Positions 20,749 to 32,391 are shown, counted from the first letter of the stretch. The stretch is 64,000 nt of DNA from Hymenopellis radicata (GCA_015501595.1 JADNRX010000306.1:1-64000), one strand, 5' to 3'. The notes: generated from the letters alone by a model not told the origin. Made by a program: numbers and translations.

Positions 20749-23736
20749 CTAGCGGGAATAGTGGTGGGTGGTTTCGCGTACCGGCGCTGAATCGTCAACG
20801 AGAGGTATGACCCCTCCAACAAGTACGATAGACATCGGTTTAATCTTGTGTTTGACGGTGTTGTTGTCGTCACAGCGAATACGAACATCGTCAATGTAAT
20901 GTTCCTTGCGCTTGTCGGTGCCTTTCTCGGCGATGTTGCTGTACCTGTGGTACTGGTCCCGCGCCTCCAACAAGACATCGCGCACACTAACCCTTGACTT
21001 CAATAGTTTGAGGTGGAGGTCCTCAACGGTGAGCTCGGGACAAGCTCCGCCCTCCCATTTCGAGAAATTGCTAACACTGTCGAATGCGGGCCAAGCTGCC
21101 TCTCTAGCACGTTGCCGGTTTGCAAATTCCTTTGCGCTTAGGTCTGTCGTGGCTGGGCCAAGACTATCGATGAGAGCTTGCCAACAAGCCTCTTCAATCC
21201 CAGAAGCCGATCGCGGAATTTGATGAGGTCTTTCCCTGTCGGCGGAAAACTGAAAGTCCCCCAGAAGAGATAGTAAAGCTGAATGCTCTTGAGCTCGATG
21301 ATGAAGAGTAACAGGTGCGTTGGGTCCTGTTGGAATTCCGAGTCGGTTTCTCCCTTCTCCTGCGCTCGGGGAAGCACAACAATGTCGGCGAAATTTTTCC
21401 AGTTGGTGTTTTTGTTGGCGATCAACTGGACTTCACAAATGGCGCGGTCGGGCGTCGGTCCAACGACGGTGATGCCGCTGCTCATATTGACATACAGTTC
21501 CAGCGTGTTCTGGAGAACAGCCTCTGGGACCTTCTCGATAGTCCGAATGGAATCGCAATGCCTTGCTGACCAGTTCGAAAGGAGGCACGTGAACCATGTC
21601 TTCGTACCATCGAACTTGGTAAGATGTTCGCTCGTGACTGCATCTGCGCGCAAATCGGCTGAGAGCTGAAAATACAAAATTATGAGGCGGAAAACTCAAG
21701 CTCGTGGTACCGAATAACTTACCCTGCTGGAAAGAGCGTAATTTGGAATGGCACAAGCAGATACGCCGGTATCGCAGATCTCTGATTCTTCTGGCTGGAA
21801 TGTAACGAGCCCCAGCGTCACCATCAACTTTTGAGCGGCCTGATTCGTGGAACCAACGTATTGCCTGAATGCAGCATTTGTGTCGTCTGCTGCCGCCTGT
21901 AGTACGGGAACATCCACGTTGTAACGAAGAGTGGTATCGCTCATTTCGATGACATGCCCAACAAGGAGAGTTACAACTTCATTGCGGTCCTCAGTCGAAG
22001 ATATGTGCAATAAACTCTTTAGGACTCTGAGTTGGGCGTGGTAGTCATTTTGGCGATCAGATAGTGGGGCATGCTTCGCGAGATCCTTCGACTTCTGTAC
22101 CAACGTGAGACAGGACATAACATCCTGCGGACGAAATAGGTCTCTACAATCCGGCGGCGGATCTGCAACAAAACAATACCCGCCGGCTATGCTTTTGATA
22201 GTGCGGAGGTAGTCATCAACTTCGCTGTGACGCGAAGACGGAAGGCAATGGCGAAGGCAAGCTTCCACATCCTGCGCTGTCATTGCAACTGAAGAAGCCA
22301 GCTCCGGCATATCCTCTAGGTCCAGGGCACTCCCAAGCGCATAGGCAAACGAGTTCGAGGAACCAACATACAGTGCGCGAGTGATTGTTGGAGATGGACC
22401 CTGTCGATAGACCTGTATGACATTATGTATGCGTAGAAAGCAGGTCTTGGCGTGATAGATGACGTCTAGTGGAGGAAGACTAGGAAGTAGGCCCAGAGTA
22501 TAGTCCATCCAGGTTTGGAGCGCCAGAAGGTCGTATTCCAAAAAACCAAGGAACACGGTCAGACCATGCTTATTTACGAGTTTCTGAAAGATATTCATCA
22601 GCCATACGCTGCGCATGAAATGGAGGATTAGTCACCAAAACAGCGTCCAAGGCCTCGTGGGCCTGTAGGCCATCCAGTTCGAGCTTCGCGTTCGAGAAGA
22701 ACCTCTCGGAGTAGTTACGCACGAACTTTTCCAACTGCAACGTGAGGAAATACGATATTTCAGCATATAGCGCCCCAAAGTCAGCTTGTGGTTTTATAGC
22801 TGTCAAGTTTAATATGAGGACCAAAGACGACTGGTTGCAATGCATCAAGTCCGGCCGTTTGTGAATATCGGAGTGGGCATACGAATCCTCATACGGGATA
22901 CTAGGCCATAGGTTGTAGAACTCCGCCACTGATTGTTAACCAAGCAAGTTTTGGGAAACTGGCGGTATGTGAACAGTACAACCCCAAAATCCATCTTGTG
23001 TGCGGGTTTTTGCGTGATCTTCTAGAGCGGCGATGGCGGATGTCCCGTCGACGATCAAGCACCCGGGGAGCTTGAACAACGATGTGAAGTGATGAGAAGG
23101 CGACGGTAGTTGCTAACGAAGTGAATCAAATACATAACAAATGTCGCAATGAAGCACTACACACCAATTTTGAGCCTGCCGTCTTCAGAACGCGGGAGTC
23201 ACCTATTCGTTCTACTGAGAGGACCTTGGCCGTAGATGTCTTTCGTTGCTTAGTCGGGCGGGCATGATCTACATCGCCCGAGGCCAGACGCTTTGGAAGC
23301 GCGATGGGCGTAACATTATCGACTAGCTCAACAATGAAGGCCAAAGGATGATCATGATCTCCATGCGTCGCTAACGCCGAGGTTGGAATGCTGGGATGTG
23401 GTCGGACACAAAAGACTTGCCGTCGCGACTTATGTCTAACGCGATGGCAGAGTGAGATGGCCGGTAATCGTGTAAAATCTCAGGGTTTATTGCGACCTCA
23501 TTGCAGGTTAGGTTGGGGTGACTGTAGATCCTCCCAGTTGCCCTATGGGCTTTCGATGGCTTGAGGCACAGTATATAGTGTGCACCTAGTATCCTGGTGT
23601 AGAATGTCTCTAGGAGCATTTGGCTCCAATTGAGATCCGAACGCCGAAGGCAAACTACAGCGCCGTTGGTTACATGGTGCGAAATGCCAACATAAATGGG
23701 ATAGTCATATGGCAATTGCGCGCCGGTTTCTGTCAT
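20749..23736 (-). CDS. Alpha header + PF09820-like domain + PD-(D/E)XK nuclease (copy E)
   Basis: The only long member of the cluster, about 900 residues. Order: alpha header from MTETGAQLPYDYPIYVG (23736); AAA-like region from LPGCLIVDGTSAIAALEDH (about 23070), where no P-loop glycines remain; LDFS-type VLILNLTAIKPQAD; LEYDLLALQTW for the DEYD block; VAMTAQDVEACL for GFTEEEV; then NWKNFADIVVLPRAQ and LLLFIIELKSI, a PD-(D/E)XK pattern (Asp at 21384-21386, E-x-K at 21288-21296). Introns near 23164, 22987-22933, 22635-22587 and 21714-21669 restore the frame. The 22987-22933 one removes an apparent TAA. Two one-base breaks remain (about 23374 and 21260). The upstream leader (to 23899) holds an intron. 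Probably nucleus-acting NTPase/nuclease; function not known. Confidence 0.7.
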
Positions 23737-23899
23737 AGAGAAAGACGAGGGCGTTCTGCGTCGGTGTCAGATTTAAAAACGAGTAAGGTAGACGACTAGG
23801 ACACGTACTACGCAAGTGGGCCAAATTAACGAGGAGGGCGTTAGAAGGTAAGTCACAGTGGACGGCTTTGTCCCGAGCGAGGCTTTTGTAGAGGACCAT

Positions 23900-24076
23900 T
23901 GTTCATTGTACAATGACAATGCGTGCCGCTGGCTTGCCGTGTTCAATCAGGTGAGATTTAGCAGTCTAATCAGGTGGCGGTCAAATACAACAAAGTGCAG
24001 AGTCACGTTACCCGTGGGAACGATCTGGCTCTTTGTCGTTTGGCCCTGTCCCGGCATCTTTTGCTTCCAAACCACC
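23900..24076. promoter_or_regulatory. Shared head-to-head promoter of the copy E / copy D pair
   Basis: This 177-bp gap separates the divergent leaders of copies E (minus) and D (plus). Parts of it are conserved upstream of copies A (18610-18710, inverted) and B (45035-45115): GGACCATTGTTCATTG, GTGCCGCTGGCTTGCCGT and AGCAGTCTAATCAGGTG. Conservation across copies whose coding parts differ argues that it carries the start signals for both directions. No TATA box is obvious. Confidence 0.55.
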
Positions 24077-25690
24077 ATGTCGAACTCGATCCCCAACTTC
24101 ATTTGCGCCCTCGCCTCTCATCCCATACGCTATCTTTACTGGTCGAAGAAGCGTTCAAGCTGGTTTACAACAAAGTCGTCTCCCACCTTCCGCGACCTTC
24201 AACAGGACCTTCAAATTGATCACGACATGTGTTGTCAATGTAGCCACACAGTGTGCAGGCCTTGGAAGACACACATTCAACTTGATGGGGACGATGGAAA
24301 ATCTGTTCTCTCCGAGGGTCTTCCAGAGGATGCGAAACGCGTCGACTTGGACGCGCCAATATCGTCGCTATTTCCGACATGGCCACTCGATTCTGAGGAT
24401 GTCATTCACTTGACCTTCGACCTCGAGGAATCTATCCACGCCTGTATGTCGCAGCTCTTTGTATTGAATCTGAATTCTCATATTTGGTCAGCGTCTCCCA
24501 AACGGAAATGCTTTGATGACGATGATTGCAGTTCAGATTCTGAGGAATCTATTCGAAGCGTTGGATCGGCGACGAAGAGACCGAAACTCGAAACTATCCA
24601 CCGCATAGGACAGCGCCTGTTGGCGTCACTAGGGCCTGAACAGGTGTGTTTCAGTCGCCCTTGGGTCGTGCAGTCACTCACAATAAATGAACACAGACGT
24701 TACCCTCACCGCGTGTATCAAACATCCAGCAGCTCCTTGCGCAGCCAGGCATGCTCCTAGTCAATAAGACCCGTGCGGTTTCTGTTATCGACGATTGCGA
24801 CTCTTCCAAGATAATCATCCTTCGTCGCCCACGCGGATACGGGATGAAGACATTTCTATCTATGGTGTCACAGGTCTATGATGACCTTTCATCGCCAACG
24901 TTGATAGAGGCCTTATATCCCGAATATGAGGACACTTTCTTCTCTCCGACGCACCCCGTTCTTCACTTGGACTTCTCCAAGGTGTCCGCCGACTCTTCAA
25001 CCATCGCACAGTCGCTCCACGAATATATCAATTCCCAAGTACGTCAGCTGTTGCTGACGTACGAGGATCGTATTCGGATTTGAGGATGTTGAAAGTTTCA
25101 TGAAGTCGACACCGGGCTCTACACTCACTCTAGCTACGGTGTGAACTCTCTCCGAAGCTCTGATGTTTTGCTTATGCTTTTTCTAGGCGCCGTATAGTGC
25201 ACCTGTTATCCAAACCCTTCTTCTCATCGAAAATTACGACTCTCCAGTTCTTCGTGCTCGACCAAGTGACCGTGCTGCAGTGATGTCTCATATGGATAGG
25301 GAATTCTTTGCCGCAGTTACTATGTCCCATCTCCAGGGCCACTATGTTCGCACTATTCTCACAAGCGAGATGGTCACAGACGCGTACACTGGCATCCATC
25401 TTGACCGTCTGGAGCGCTTTGCAATAGATCTCACACATGACGCTGCCATGCAAGAGGTATTTGGATTTACGGAAAAGGAGGTCAGGGCCTTGGATGGTGT
25501 ATTGGAGGGAAAGAACCCTGCTGCCGGCGATGTCATCCAAGACCTCCACGAGCGCGGTATCGAGTCGTGTAACTTCAACACCAGTTCAGAGTCCTCATTT
25601 GAGTTTTCCGGCTCGACGGACTCCGTGTATTCTATGCAGGAGGTTTTGGACGTCCTCGCGCAGCGTATGGGCAAGCCTAACCGGCAATAA
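24077..25690 (+). CDS. Delta header + PF09820-like domain (copy D), one frameshift
   Basis: The start ATG (accaccATGtc) gives MSNSIPNFICALASHPIRYL, a 189-residue delta header (24077-24643) unrelated in sequence to the alpha header. It contains an acidic DDDDCSSDSEES run and a basic ATKRPK patch. Exon 2 from 24697 reads QQLLAQPGMLLVNKT and IILRRPRGYGMKTFLSMV, a P-loop-like RPRGYGMKT. Exon 3 from 25187 reads QTLLLIENYDSPV, GFTEKEVRALDG and ends MGKPNRQ. One extra base near 25068 (GATCGTATTCGG versus GATCTATTCGG in copy B) shifts the frame to a stop at 25081. The C-terminal two thirds are nearly identical to copies A and B, so headers are swapped on a common body. It lacks the nuclease end seen in copy E. 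Confidence 0.7.
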
Positions 25691-25870
25691 ATGCTTTTTG
25701 TCTCCGTCGCTCTCTACATACCTCTGTTTGTACAAATGCTATCTCACTGCTATCTCACAGTTCAATCTCCACGATTGACATATTTATCACCTACATATTT
25801 TACCTTACTCTGAATTGAAGTTTACATTCGCGTCCTCGGAGCATGCTTATCTTCTTTAAGTCCCTTTGAA
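25691..25870 (+). repeat. 3' flank conserved among PF09820-type copies
   Basis: The 180 bp after the stop of copy D (AATAAATGC, then ACATACCTCTGTTTGTACAA, then CTGAATTGAAGTTTACAT and GGAGCATGC) match the DNA after copy B (43306 down to 43140, minus). The first 100 bp also match after copy A (20473-20570). This marks the right edge of the duplicated unit. Confidence 0.65.
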
Positions 25871-25899
25871 GTGTAATCGGGGCAGGTCACAAGCTGGGT

Positions 25900-26574
25900 A
25901 GTGATAGCGCGAAAATAGCGGATACTCATACACTAGTGACAGTGTTAATGACAAACTACTTTCAACAGTAACGACAGTAAGGCCTGCCAGAGAAAAACAT
26001 TGTTCAACTTGTCTTTCCGCGAACCACATGAACCTCTCTCCGCACGACGAAAGATCCCAAAGTGGCGAACGCACGAAGTGCAGAACAATCTTCAAATGAC
26101 TGAGATGGTGAAGAACGCGGGATCTGATAGCGCGATGTTTAGTTCCTGCCATATCCCCAGGTCACGCTCGGTGGTATGGGTGATATCGACCATGATTGTT
26201 AGCCTTTCCAGCGTGATGACAGTGTCCGCGCGCAAGGCCGAGTGCAGCGCGTTGATAAACCATTCTGTTATAATGGGCAACTTTCCCGAACGCGTATACA
26301 TATCTCCCTGGACATGAATAACGAGATCGGGGATCCTAAAAAGGCGGAAATCAGGAAATCGCAGGATGCACGACGCCATAACTAAACGCGCACGCAGTGA
26401 GTAAGGTCAGTGTAAACCGAAACATGTAGTATTGCACTGACCTGTTTGAAGCAGACCCTCATTTGTGATATAGCCGTGCACGTAGGACGTCTCGATGATA
26501 AGAGACAGAGACTGCACAGAGTCTGGAATTGCGGAGAGGACCGACTTGTGCGGCCTGCGCAGTGCAGTGAGTAT
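25900..26574 (-). pseudogene. F-box protein, C-terminal half (split gene)
   Basis: The minus strand reads SVLSAIPDSVQSLSLIIETS (from about 26560), an intron at about 26442-26382, then MASCILRFPDFRLFRIPDL, VIHVQGDMYTRSG, ERLTIMVDITHTTERDLGIW and QELNIALSDPAF, then frame disturbance. The pattern (hydrophobic LRR-like repeats, then W.EL..AL..P.F) is the typical C-terminal half of Agaricomycete F-box proteins, which act as SCF substrate receptors. It sits immediately across the element 26580-28050 from an F-box N-terminal half in the same orientation, so the two are probably one interrupted gene. Confidence 0.6.
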
Positions 26575-26579
26575 ATACA

Positions 26580-28050
26580 ACTACCACCACTTTCGTACCG
26601 AGCGCAAGCGCGCACGGCCACACCCGGGGGTGCACACCCATACTCGGGCATGCACACCCATAGTGGTGTCTGTGAACGCGTCGGCGCACCTGTAGTCTAT
26701 CATGGAATTGGAAATTGATGGCCACCTATCCTATCCCTCATACCACCATCGTCACCACCGCCGCGGTGCTCGGCCTGGAGCACGATGAGCGCCGCACAGC
26801 CCCGAACAAGTAGCGACGTCGCGTTCTTGGACAGCGTGAGCACTGCGCAATGGTCAGTTGACGGTGTTCCGCAATGAAGTGAGTGCTGCTATGTTTGGCA
26901 TAGACCGAAATGACCCAGTTTATGTAGAGTTCTCACCACGCGACGTCCGCAACAGCCCCGAGCGATTCTTGGATGCCTGGACACGGAGTGGGTTGACTTC
27001 GATGCTCTCCGAGCCTTTTTGGAAAGGATACCAGGACCCCGGAATCTACACCGTCCCATCACGGCCGAGCTAGACGCGTAGTCGCCCGCACCTCAAGGGC
27101 AATCCAGATTCACTCCCGCCATCCATTAAGACAAGGTTCGCGATTCAAAATGAGTATGAAGTGGTCGAAATTTTGGATTCAGAGGCTGAGTCGGACGCGG
27201 GCAATGCACTACCAGAAGCCTCTAGCGGTGGAAGTCTGAATGGTGGTGTGTAATCATTCCTGTCGTGTTACGTTGACTAACCGCCTTGCTTACAGAACTT
27301 CTCGGACCTACGTTCTCACCAAACGAGCCAGACAATCCCATAGCCACCCCGCCATCAAGCCAGATCCTGGTTCACTCCCGCCATACATTAAGGCATGTAT
27401 GATACCCGGTACTTATCTCACTTGCCTCGTACTTGCTCGCGAAGGCAGTGCATCGGATAGCACTGTTCTTCCCGTATATACAACAAATTCAACTTATATG
27501 CCACTCATCTTTGCCTGAATCCTCTTTCAAGAAAAGAACCTCGTCAATGTCGACGTCTCGGCATATCCCTAAGTAGGCAGTTGTTCACGCGCCAAAGATC
27601 GTGGCTTACACGGCGGGGGACTGTGTTCTAAGTGAGGTTCATGCATTTTTGGGCAGTTGGGAGCTAAATGCATCCCTGGACACCAAAAAGGCATATCCAC
27701 AGTCCATGGATGAGAAGATAGAAAGTTGTTAGGCCAAGGTCTTCGGTAGTAACAGAGCCGTGGTGCATGGACTTGCATGAGAGCAAGATTAAAATAAAAT
27801 CATATTTTCATGAAATATCAAGTAATTACAGCGGCGCTCGACGGCGAGGGAGGCGTGACAGCGGCGGTATAGTCTATAGATCAGCATCTTTGAAGGAGGA
27901 CTTGGTGTGCCGCCGTACGGCCACCTGAGTCCTGACTTAGGGTGCTAACAGCTTGCTATGCATCGCCAATCCCAGTCCGCATGCCCGGGTGTGGGTGTGC
28001 ACCCCCGAGTGTGAGTGTGCGCGCTGCGACTCGGTACGAAAGTGGTGATA
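26580..28050. mobile_element. 1.5 kb TIR element inside an F-box gene
   Basis: Both ends carry the same ~70-bp inverted repeat: CCACCACTTTCGTACCGAGC at 26581 and its reverse (CTCGGTACGAAAGTGGTG) ending near 28047. Inside each come CACACCCGGG/GTGCACACCC and GGGCATGC runs. The inside has no transposase. Short frames at 26858-27073 (FGIDRNDPVYVEFSPRDVRN) and 27240-27518 are unassigned, and 'ttcactcccgccat' occurs twice (about 27110 and 27370). I could not find a clear target duplication. Probably a non-autonomous DNA element of unknown superfamily. Confidence 0.6.
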
Positions 28051-28795
28051 GACGTTTGCACTCCAGTGCAGTTGCGTAACCTGTAAAGAGTTCGCCGTAA
28101 TCTATCACCAACTCGCGCAGGGCGCACATGGAAAACGGAGGGGTCCGAAGGCACCATAGACAATCTGCAGAGACGTGAAGAGCCTCAATGGGGGGGAGGC
28201 AGATGGCGGTAGCGGTGGGATCTAAAATGGGTCGCAGTGTGCCTCCAGGGCCAGCCTTCAAGCATCGGAGTTGGGGAAATTGCTCCAATAGTTGAGCAAT
28301 CTGTTCCCCGTTGTAGTCTTCCGGCGTTCTCCAATCCTCGTAACATGACAATTCCAAAGTCACGACCGAGGGCGACGCAAATGCGCGGAACAGCCTTGGA
28401 TAATGAAGCGCCCATTCCTGTCTGTACTGCGCCAAGTACACGGATAGCTCCTGCAGGTTAAATGCATAGAATAGAACAGCTTTGATTCGTCCGGACAGGC
28501 GATTGTTGATCGGACATTCGAGGGTGATGCTGAGGGAATGAACGCGGGGACATCCAACTGACGGGTAGCGCATGACATGTTTGTAGAAAGCTGTCAATGA
28601 CACACGTCCATCGTAGTGATGATGAGAATCGTTGTTGGTGAGATGTAAGGTGTGGTATATCCATCGTCTGCAACGAGCTCCGAAACGATTAGCGACGAGG
28701 AGAAGCGTCATGAGCGTTCGACGGTCATTCCAGAGGTTGTCTATGACATGGTCCAGAAGCTCTTGCGGAAGGAGGTTTGTATTTTGAGAATCCAT
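27956..28795 (-). pseudogene. F-box protein, N-terminal half
   Basis: The ATG at 28795 starts MDSQNTNLLPQELLDHVIDN, then LWNDRRTLMTLLLVANRFG and ARCRRWIYHTLHL, a standard F-box (residues about 9-50) that binds Skp1 in SCF ubiquitin ligases. LRR-like segments follow: RVHSLSITLECPI, NLQELSVYL, PSVVTLELSCYED and LRCLKAGPGG. The frame then runs at about 28045 into the TIR of the element 26580-28050. The last ~30 residues, after LSPLSYR, are encoded by the element and end at a stop at 27956. The native continuation lies at 26574-25900. A 279-residue truncated F-box protein could still be made. Confidence 0.8.
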
Positions 28796-29643
28796 CGCTG
28801 TGATCTTAGTATGTGAATAAAGCGCAGTGGGACAAGATGCACCTTGTTCGGCTATTATGTTGCTTTGCGGGACACAAGATGTGAAGGACTGTCCTGCACG
28901 TTGGACAGTATAAGTACGGGGTTGCAGATGTAAAGGCGTCAGTAAGATATAAAATAGAAATCAAAAGAGGCGGCACCGAATTCTGCACTGATTATGGATT
29001 GACTCTGTCGACACAAAGAGGAGTACAGTCGCGGAAACGACTTCTGTCCTCCTAAGGACGACATGCGTTGTGAGGACACAAGAGTTTGCGATCTTGGCTG
29101 ATCGTTCCTGAATATACTGATCTTCCGAACTGCCACCTCCGCCACCAGGTCGCCACCACTACTAAGGCTGCGTGCCGTATAGTTTATATACGGGTTCAAA
29201 CGGCAATCGTGGTGCTGTACGTACGATAGGCAGTTGTCGCGTGAGGAAACACCAGTCGAAGATTCGACGCGTCTGTATCTTGCCCGGGCCTTTAGAGGCG
29301 TAGGCTTCAACTTCGACGCCTGATTTGTTCACGGTGAGTTAGAAGCTACATCAATGACAACTGAACGCGATTAACGGACGGGAAAGTTCTTAGCAACCAG
29401 CAAGCTCAGACGGCTTAACGGTACGGACACGGTTGCGAGTGTCACTATACGGGCGAGCTCAACTTGCGCACACCGTTACTGAGAACGGGTGCACGGCTCT
29501 TATAGACGTGGCTCTGACAGAATTCGAAAAGCCTAGAAGGTGGGTCATTTGTCCCTGAACGTCTTACACTTACCACATGTCAAGCTCTCCTAACCGCCAG
29601 AATCTCCTTTGCACACTATCACCCACATGCCTGAACACATACC
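28796..29643. other. Intergenic region
   Basis: A divergent spacer between the F-box gene (minus) and the gene at 29644 (plus), so probably promoter DNA for both. A 123-codon minus-strand ORF (28939-29310) has no recognisable features. Confidence 0.4.
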
Positions 29644-30743
29644 ATGGAGCTTCCCACTGAACTCGTACACCTCATAGTCGCGTATTGCTGGCGTAGCAAC
29701 TCCTCCAATGCGGATCCCTCGGATTTGCTCTGTCTTATGACAGCGCTCCCGTTGATCAACCATCAGTGGAAAGCCGTATATGCCTACTTTTCCGGGCGTA
29801 ACCTCTGGATTCCATCCGTCTCGTATCTCTTCTACATTGGAACCATCCTCCGCACGAATCACTCAGTCATCTACCACCGGCCCTCTGAACTATCTCAGAG
29901 CGTGCTAACGATCAATTGCGCCATACATATTTTGAACGAGCATTACATCGACACGGAGAAGCGTCACGTCTCGAAGCGGGAACACACGCAGAGGCTGGAG
30001 GCCTACAGCGTGCTGGCGTCGCTGCCGAGCTACAAGGCACTGGCGTACTGCTTCCCTCACGCTGTCCTCGTCCTGTCGGCGACCATCTCCATCCCCGACA
30101 AGACCACATCCACACCCTCCCAGCGGCGACGCGCCAGAGTCAAAGCTGCGCAAACCCGGATTATATTCCCCTTGAATGGCACCCATTCGGAGTGGACGGT
30201 CAAGTTGCAGGACACGAAGCTGATGAAACAGGAAACTGCCAAGAGGACTGGCGCTGTCGTTGTTTCAGCCGAGGACTATGTTCCGCTTGACAAGCTGACG
30301 TTGACCGTCATGTTCGCAGCGCTGGCGCCGGGCCCTGTCATCGTTTCGCCCAAGCGGGGCAAGATCACAAGAGGCAAGTGGCGCCCTGCACATCGGGCGC
30401 GGAACGTGTATCATTACCAGGCGTTGAACGTCAAATGCGGGTCGCTTGCGCACTCGAACCAGACCGGTGACTCGCAGGGTGTCAACCCGCATTTCTGGCG
30501 CGTCGCATCAGCGAGGATGCCTCGTCGTAAGTCTGCATTCGACTGTGGGGTATGTGACTGACGGAAGTCTCAGTATCGCGCTCCTGGTGGAGGATCTGGA
30601 AGAAGTGGCTTGCAGAGTCGGTAAGAGACGAGGGTGCATTTGATGTGGTATCGCAGCTAGAGGGCCGCAAGTACGACCGGCAGGAGAGATGGTTCGCTTT
30701 GATACGGCTGGCGATGGTCGGAATTCCAGTTCGCGACGATTGA
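29644..30743 (+). CDS. F-box-like hypothetical protein
   Basis: Two exons (29644-30526, 30574-30743) give 350 residues. The start MELPTELVHLIVAYCW resembles the LP.EL...I..... opening of an F-box, followed by DLLCLMTALPLINHQWKAVY. The middle has a basic linker (SQRRRARVKAAQTR) and a PKRGKITRGKWRPAHRARN patch. The C-terminal exon reads SRSWWRIWKKWLAES and ends MVGIPVRDD. The intron GTAAGT...TCTCAG is clear and replaces the short readthrough end at 30561. The F-box match is weak beyond the first 20 residues, so a role as an SCF adaptor is only a suggestion. The frame is unbroken. Confidence 0.7.
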
Positions 30744-31284
30744 TGCTTACTTCAGTCTTGAGCATATAAACGTACACCATCTGTTACAATACCATAATCT
30801 GGGACATAGAGGCTTGGTTGACTACAACCAGGGCGCCTTCAGTACGTGATTTGTCAATGATTGACGTCGGTGATTGGTGTGCGCGAACAAGTGTCTGTAA
30901 GTGTGCATTAGAGGTTGACCTTAGTCTCACCTACATTTGAAAAATATATAGGCATCATAGGCAAATTATGTTGGCCCTGCATAGACATTGGTCGGCAACG
31001 TAATGCTCAGGAAGCTCGCCTCTCTTAAGTTTGAAGCGAGACATCTTGGACTAAGACGGCACTCGCAACATCGCTACAGAGGAAGGCGGCAATTATAGAA
31101 CAGCCCCCTAGCCGTCATGAAAGAATAATAAGAGGCCAACAAAAGGCAACCAGACGTGCCACGCCAAACAATAAGGCTTCGACTTGAGAGGAAATAAGTC
31201 TTAGTGAGACAAAACATACACATAAAGCATACACAATAGCGGAGTCCACGTAATGGATCCCCCGAAACTCCCCCGTCCGATAAA
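30744..31284. other. Intergenic, convergent 3' ends
   Basis: Lies between the 3' ends of a plus-strand and a minus-strand gene. AT-rich, no gene, and no recognisable RNA. It presumably holds both 3' UTRs. Confidence 0.4.
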
Positions 31285-32391
31285 TCATAACTGCGCCACT
31301 CCCATTCCCACCTTGAGCGTGTTCAACGTTGCGTAAAAGCGGCTGAGCGCCGTCTCCACCTCGCGCGTTATGGTCTCGAGGTATCGGCAAGTCAATATAA
31401 ATCGCGGCTGTGGTAGTTGTAGGAGGAATCGCTGTTGTTGGATGAGTACGACCTTGATTTCGGGGGGTTGTCAAATTCGGAGACAATAATGATGTGGTGA
31501 CGATGCGTACGATGATAGCTAGCCCACGGACAATATCTGCTTCTCTGAAGAAGAGATAGAGCATAGGGAGTTTGCCCTCCAGATCCTGGGAGAGCTGGAA
31601 CAATCGCTCGATGATGGCAACGTAGGGGACGCGTTGCGCTTCCGGGATGTCGACGGTAGGTAAACTGGCGATTCCTGTGACGAGGATGAGATCTAGAGAC
31701 GAGTAGGAATGGGCATGAATGGCGTACGATTCCGGACAAACTCGTCCTTCGCGTTCATTAGCCAGTTGGACATGTTGGTGAACTCGTCGATGGCGTTGGT
31801 GCCCGTCGTGGGTGGAGTGGAATGGCGTTGTAGACGCACCCATGGAGCCTGGGGGTCAAGTGGGGATATGGATTGCGCGCCTGGCGGTGGTAGGTATAAC
31901 GCAGCTATAGGTTCAGGACTGTAGAGTGTGAGCGGCGGCGGCGAAAGAAGTAGGAGGGGATCATACGTTTGTGAGCGCCTTGTGTGAGCTTCCAGTTTCA
32001 ACAACGGCCTATCATTTCGTTTGCTTGTTCTATCTGCTTCTCGTAGTCCGTCACCTGGCTGTGATACGGGCCGTCGGGGATACTATCCCGGTAAGCGTGC
32101 AGTTCGCGTAGGGCAGTCTTGGTGGTGGATATCCGCTCGCGTAGTTGAGAGAGTTGTGATTGGATGCGCACGTCTATGGGGCGCCTAACCTCGTTGATTA
32201 TGTACAATGGCTTGGATGACTGCAGAGAAGGCGCGTGAGCATAAGCGCCACAATTGGTATATGTGCAAGCTTGCCTGAGAGGAATTGACGTTCGGTATAT
32301 CCCGCTGATGGAGCGAGTAATCATTTCCGTTGGGCAGCAAGTGCGGAGGCTGCCGTTGCGCGAAGGTTAACGCTGTGGCGTAGGTCGACAT
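31285..32391 (-). CDS. Hypothetical coiled-coil protein
   Basis: A minus-strand gene of about six exons. It starts MSTYATALTFAQRQPPHLLP (32391). The first intron appears to be GC-AG: CAG|GCAAGCTTGC...CTCTGCAG joins NVNSSQ to SSKPLYIINEV. Exon 2 has a coiled coil (IQSQLSQLRERISTTKTALR). Further exons read PLLKLEAHTRRSQT, PEPIAALYLPPPGAQSISPL, IDEFTNMSNWLMNAKDEFVR and, after another short intron, PTVDIPEAQRVPYVAIIERL and LEGKLPMLYLFFREADIV. The last exon contains YLETITREVETALSRFYATL and ends MGVAQL at 31285. The exact splice before the last exon is uncertain. Family not recognised. Helical content and the lack of membrane segments suggest a soluble scaffold-type protein. Confidence 0.6.

Noticed and set aside
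22933..22987. Premature stop (TAA at 22936-22938) as proof that copy E is dead
   Set aside because: A 55-nt GT-AG intron with a branch-like TTAAC removes the stop and restores the frame. The remaining one-base breaks elsewhere are the better argument.
26580..26680. CACACCCGGG / GTGCACACCC runs as telomere-like repeats or a CRISPR array
   Set aside because: The words are variable, palindromic and placed at element ends. There is no regular repeat/spacer pattern and no TTAGGG array.
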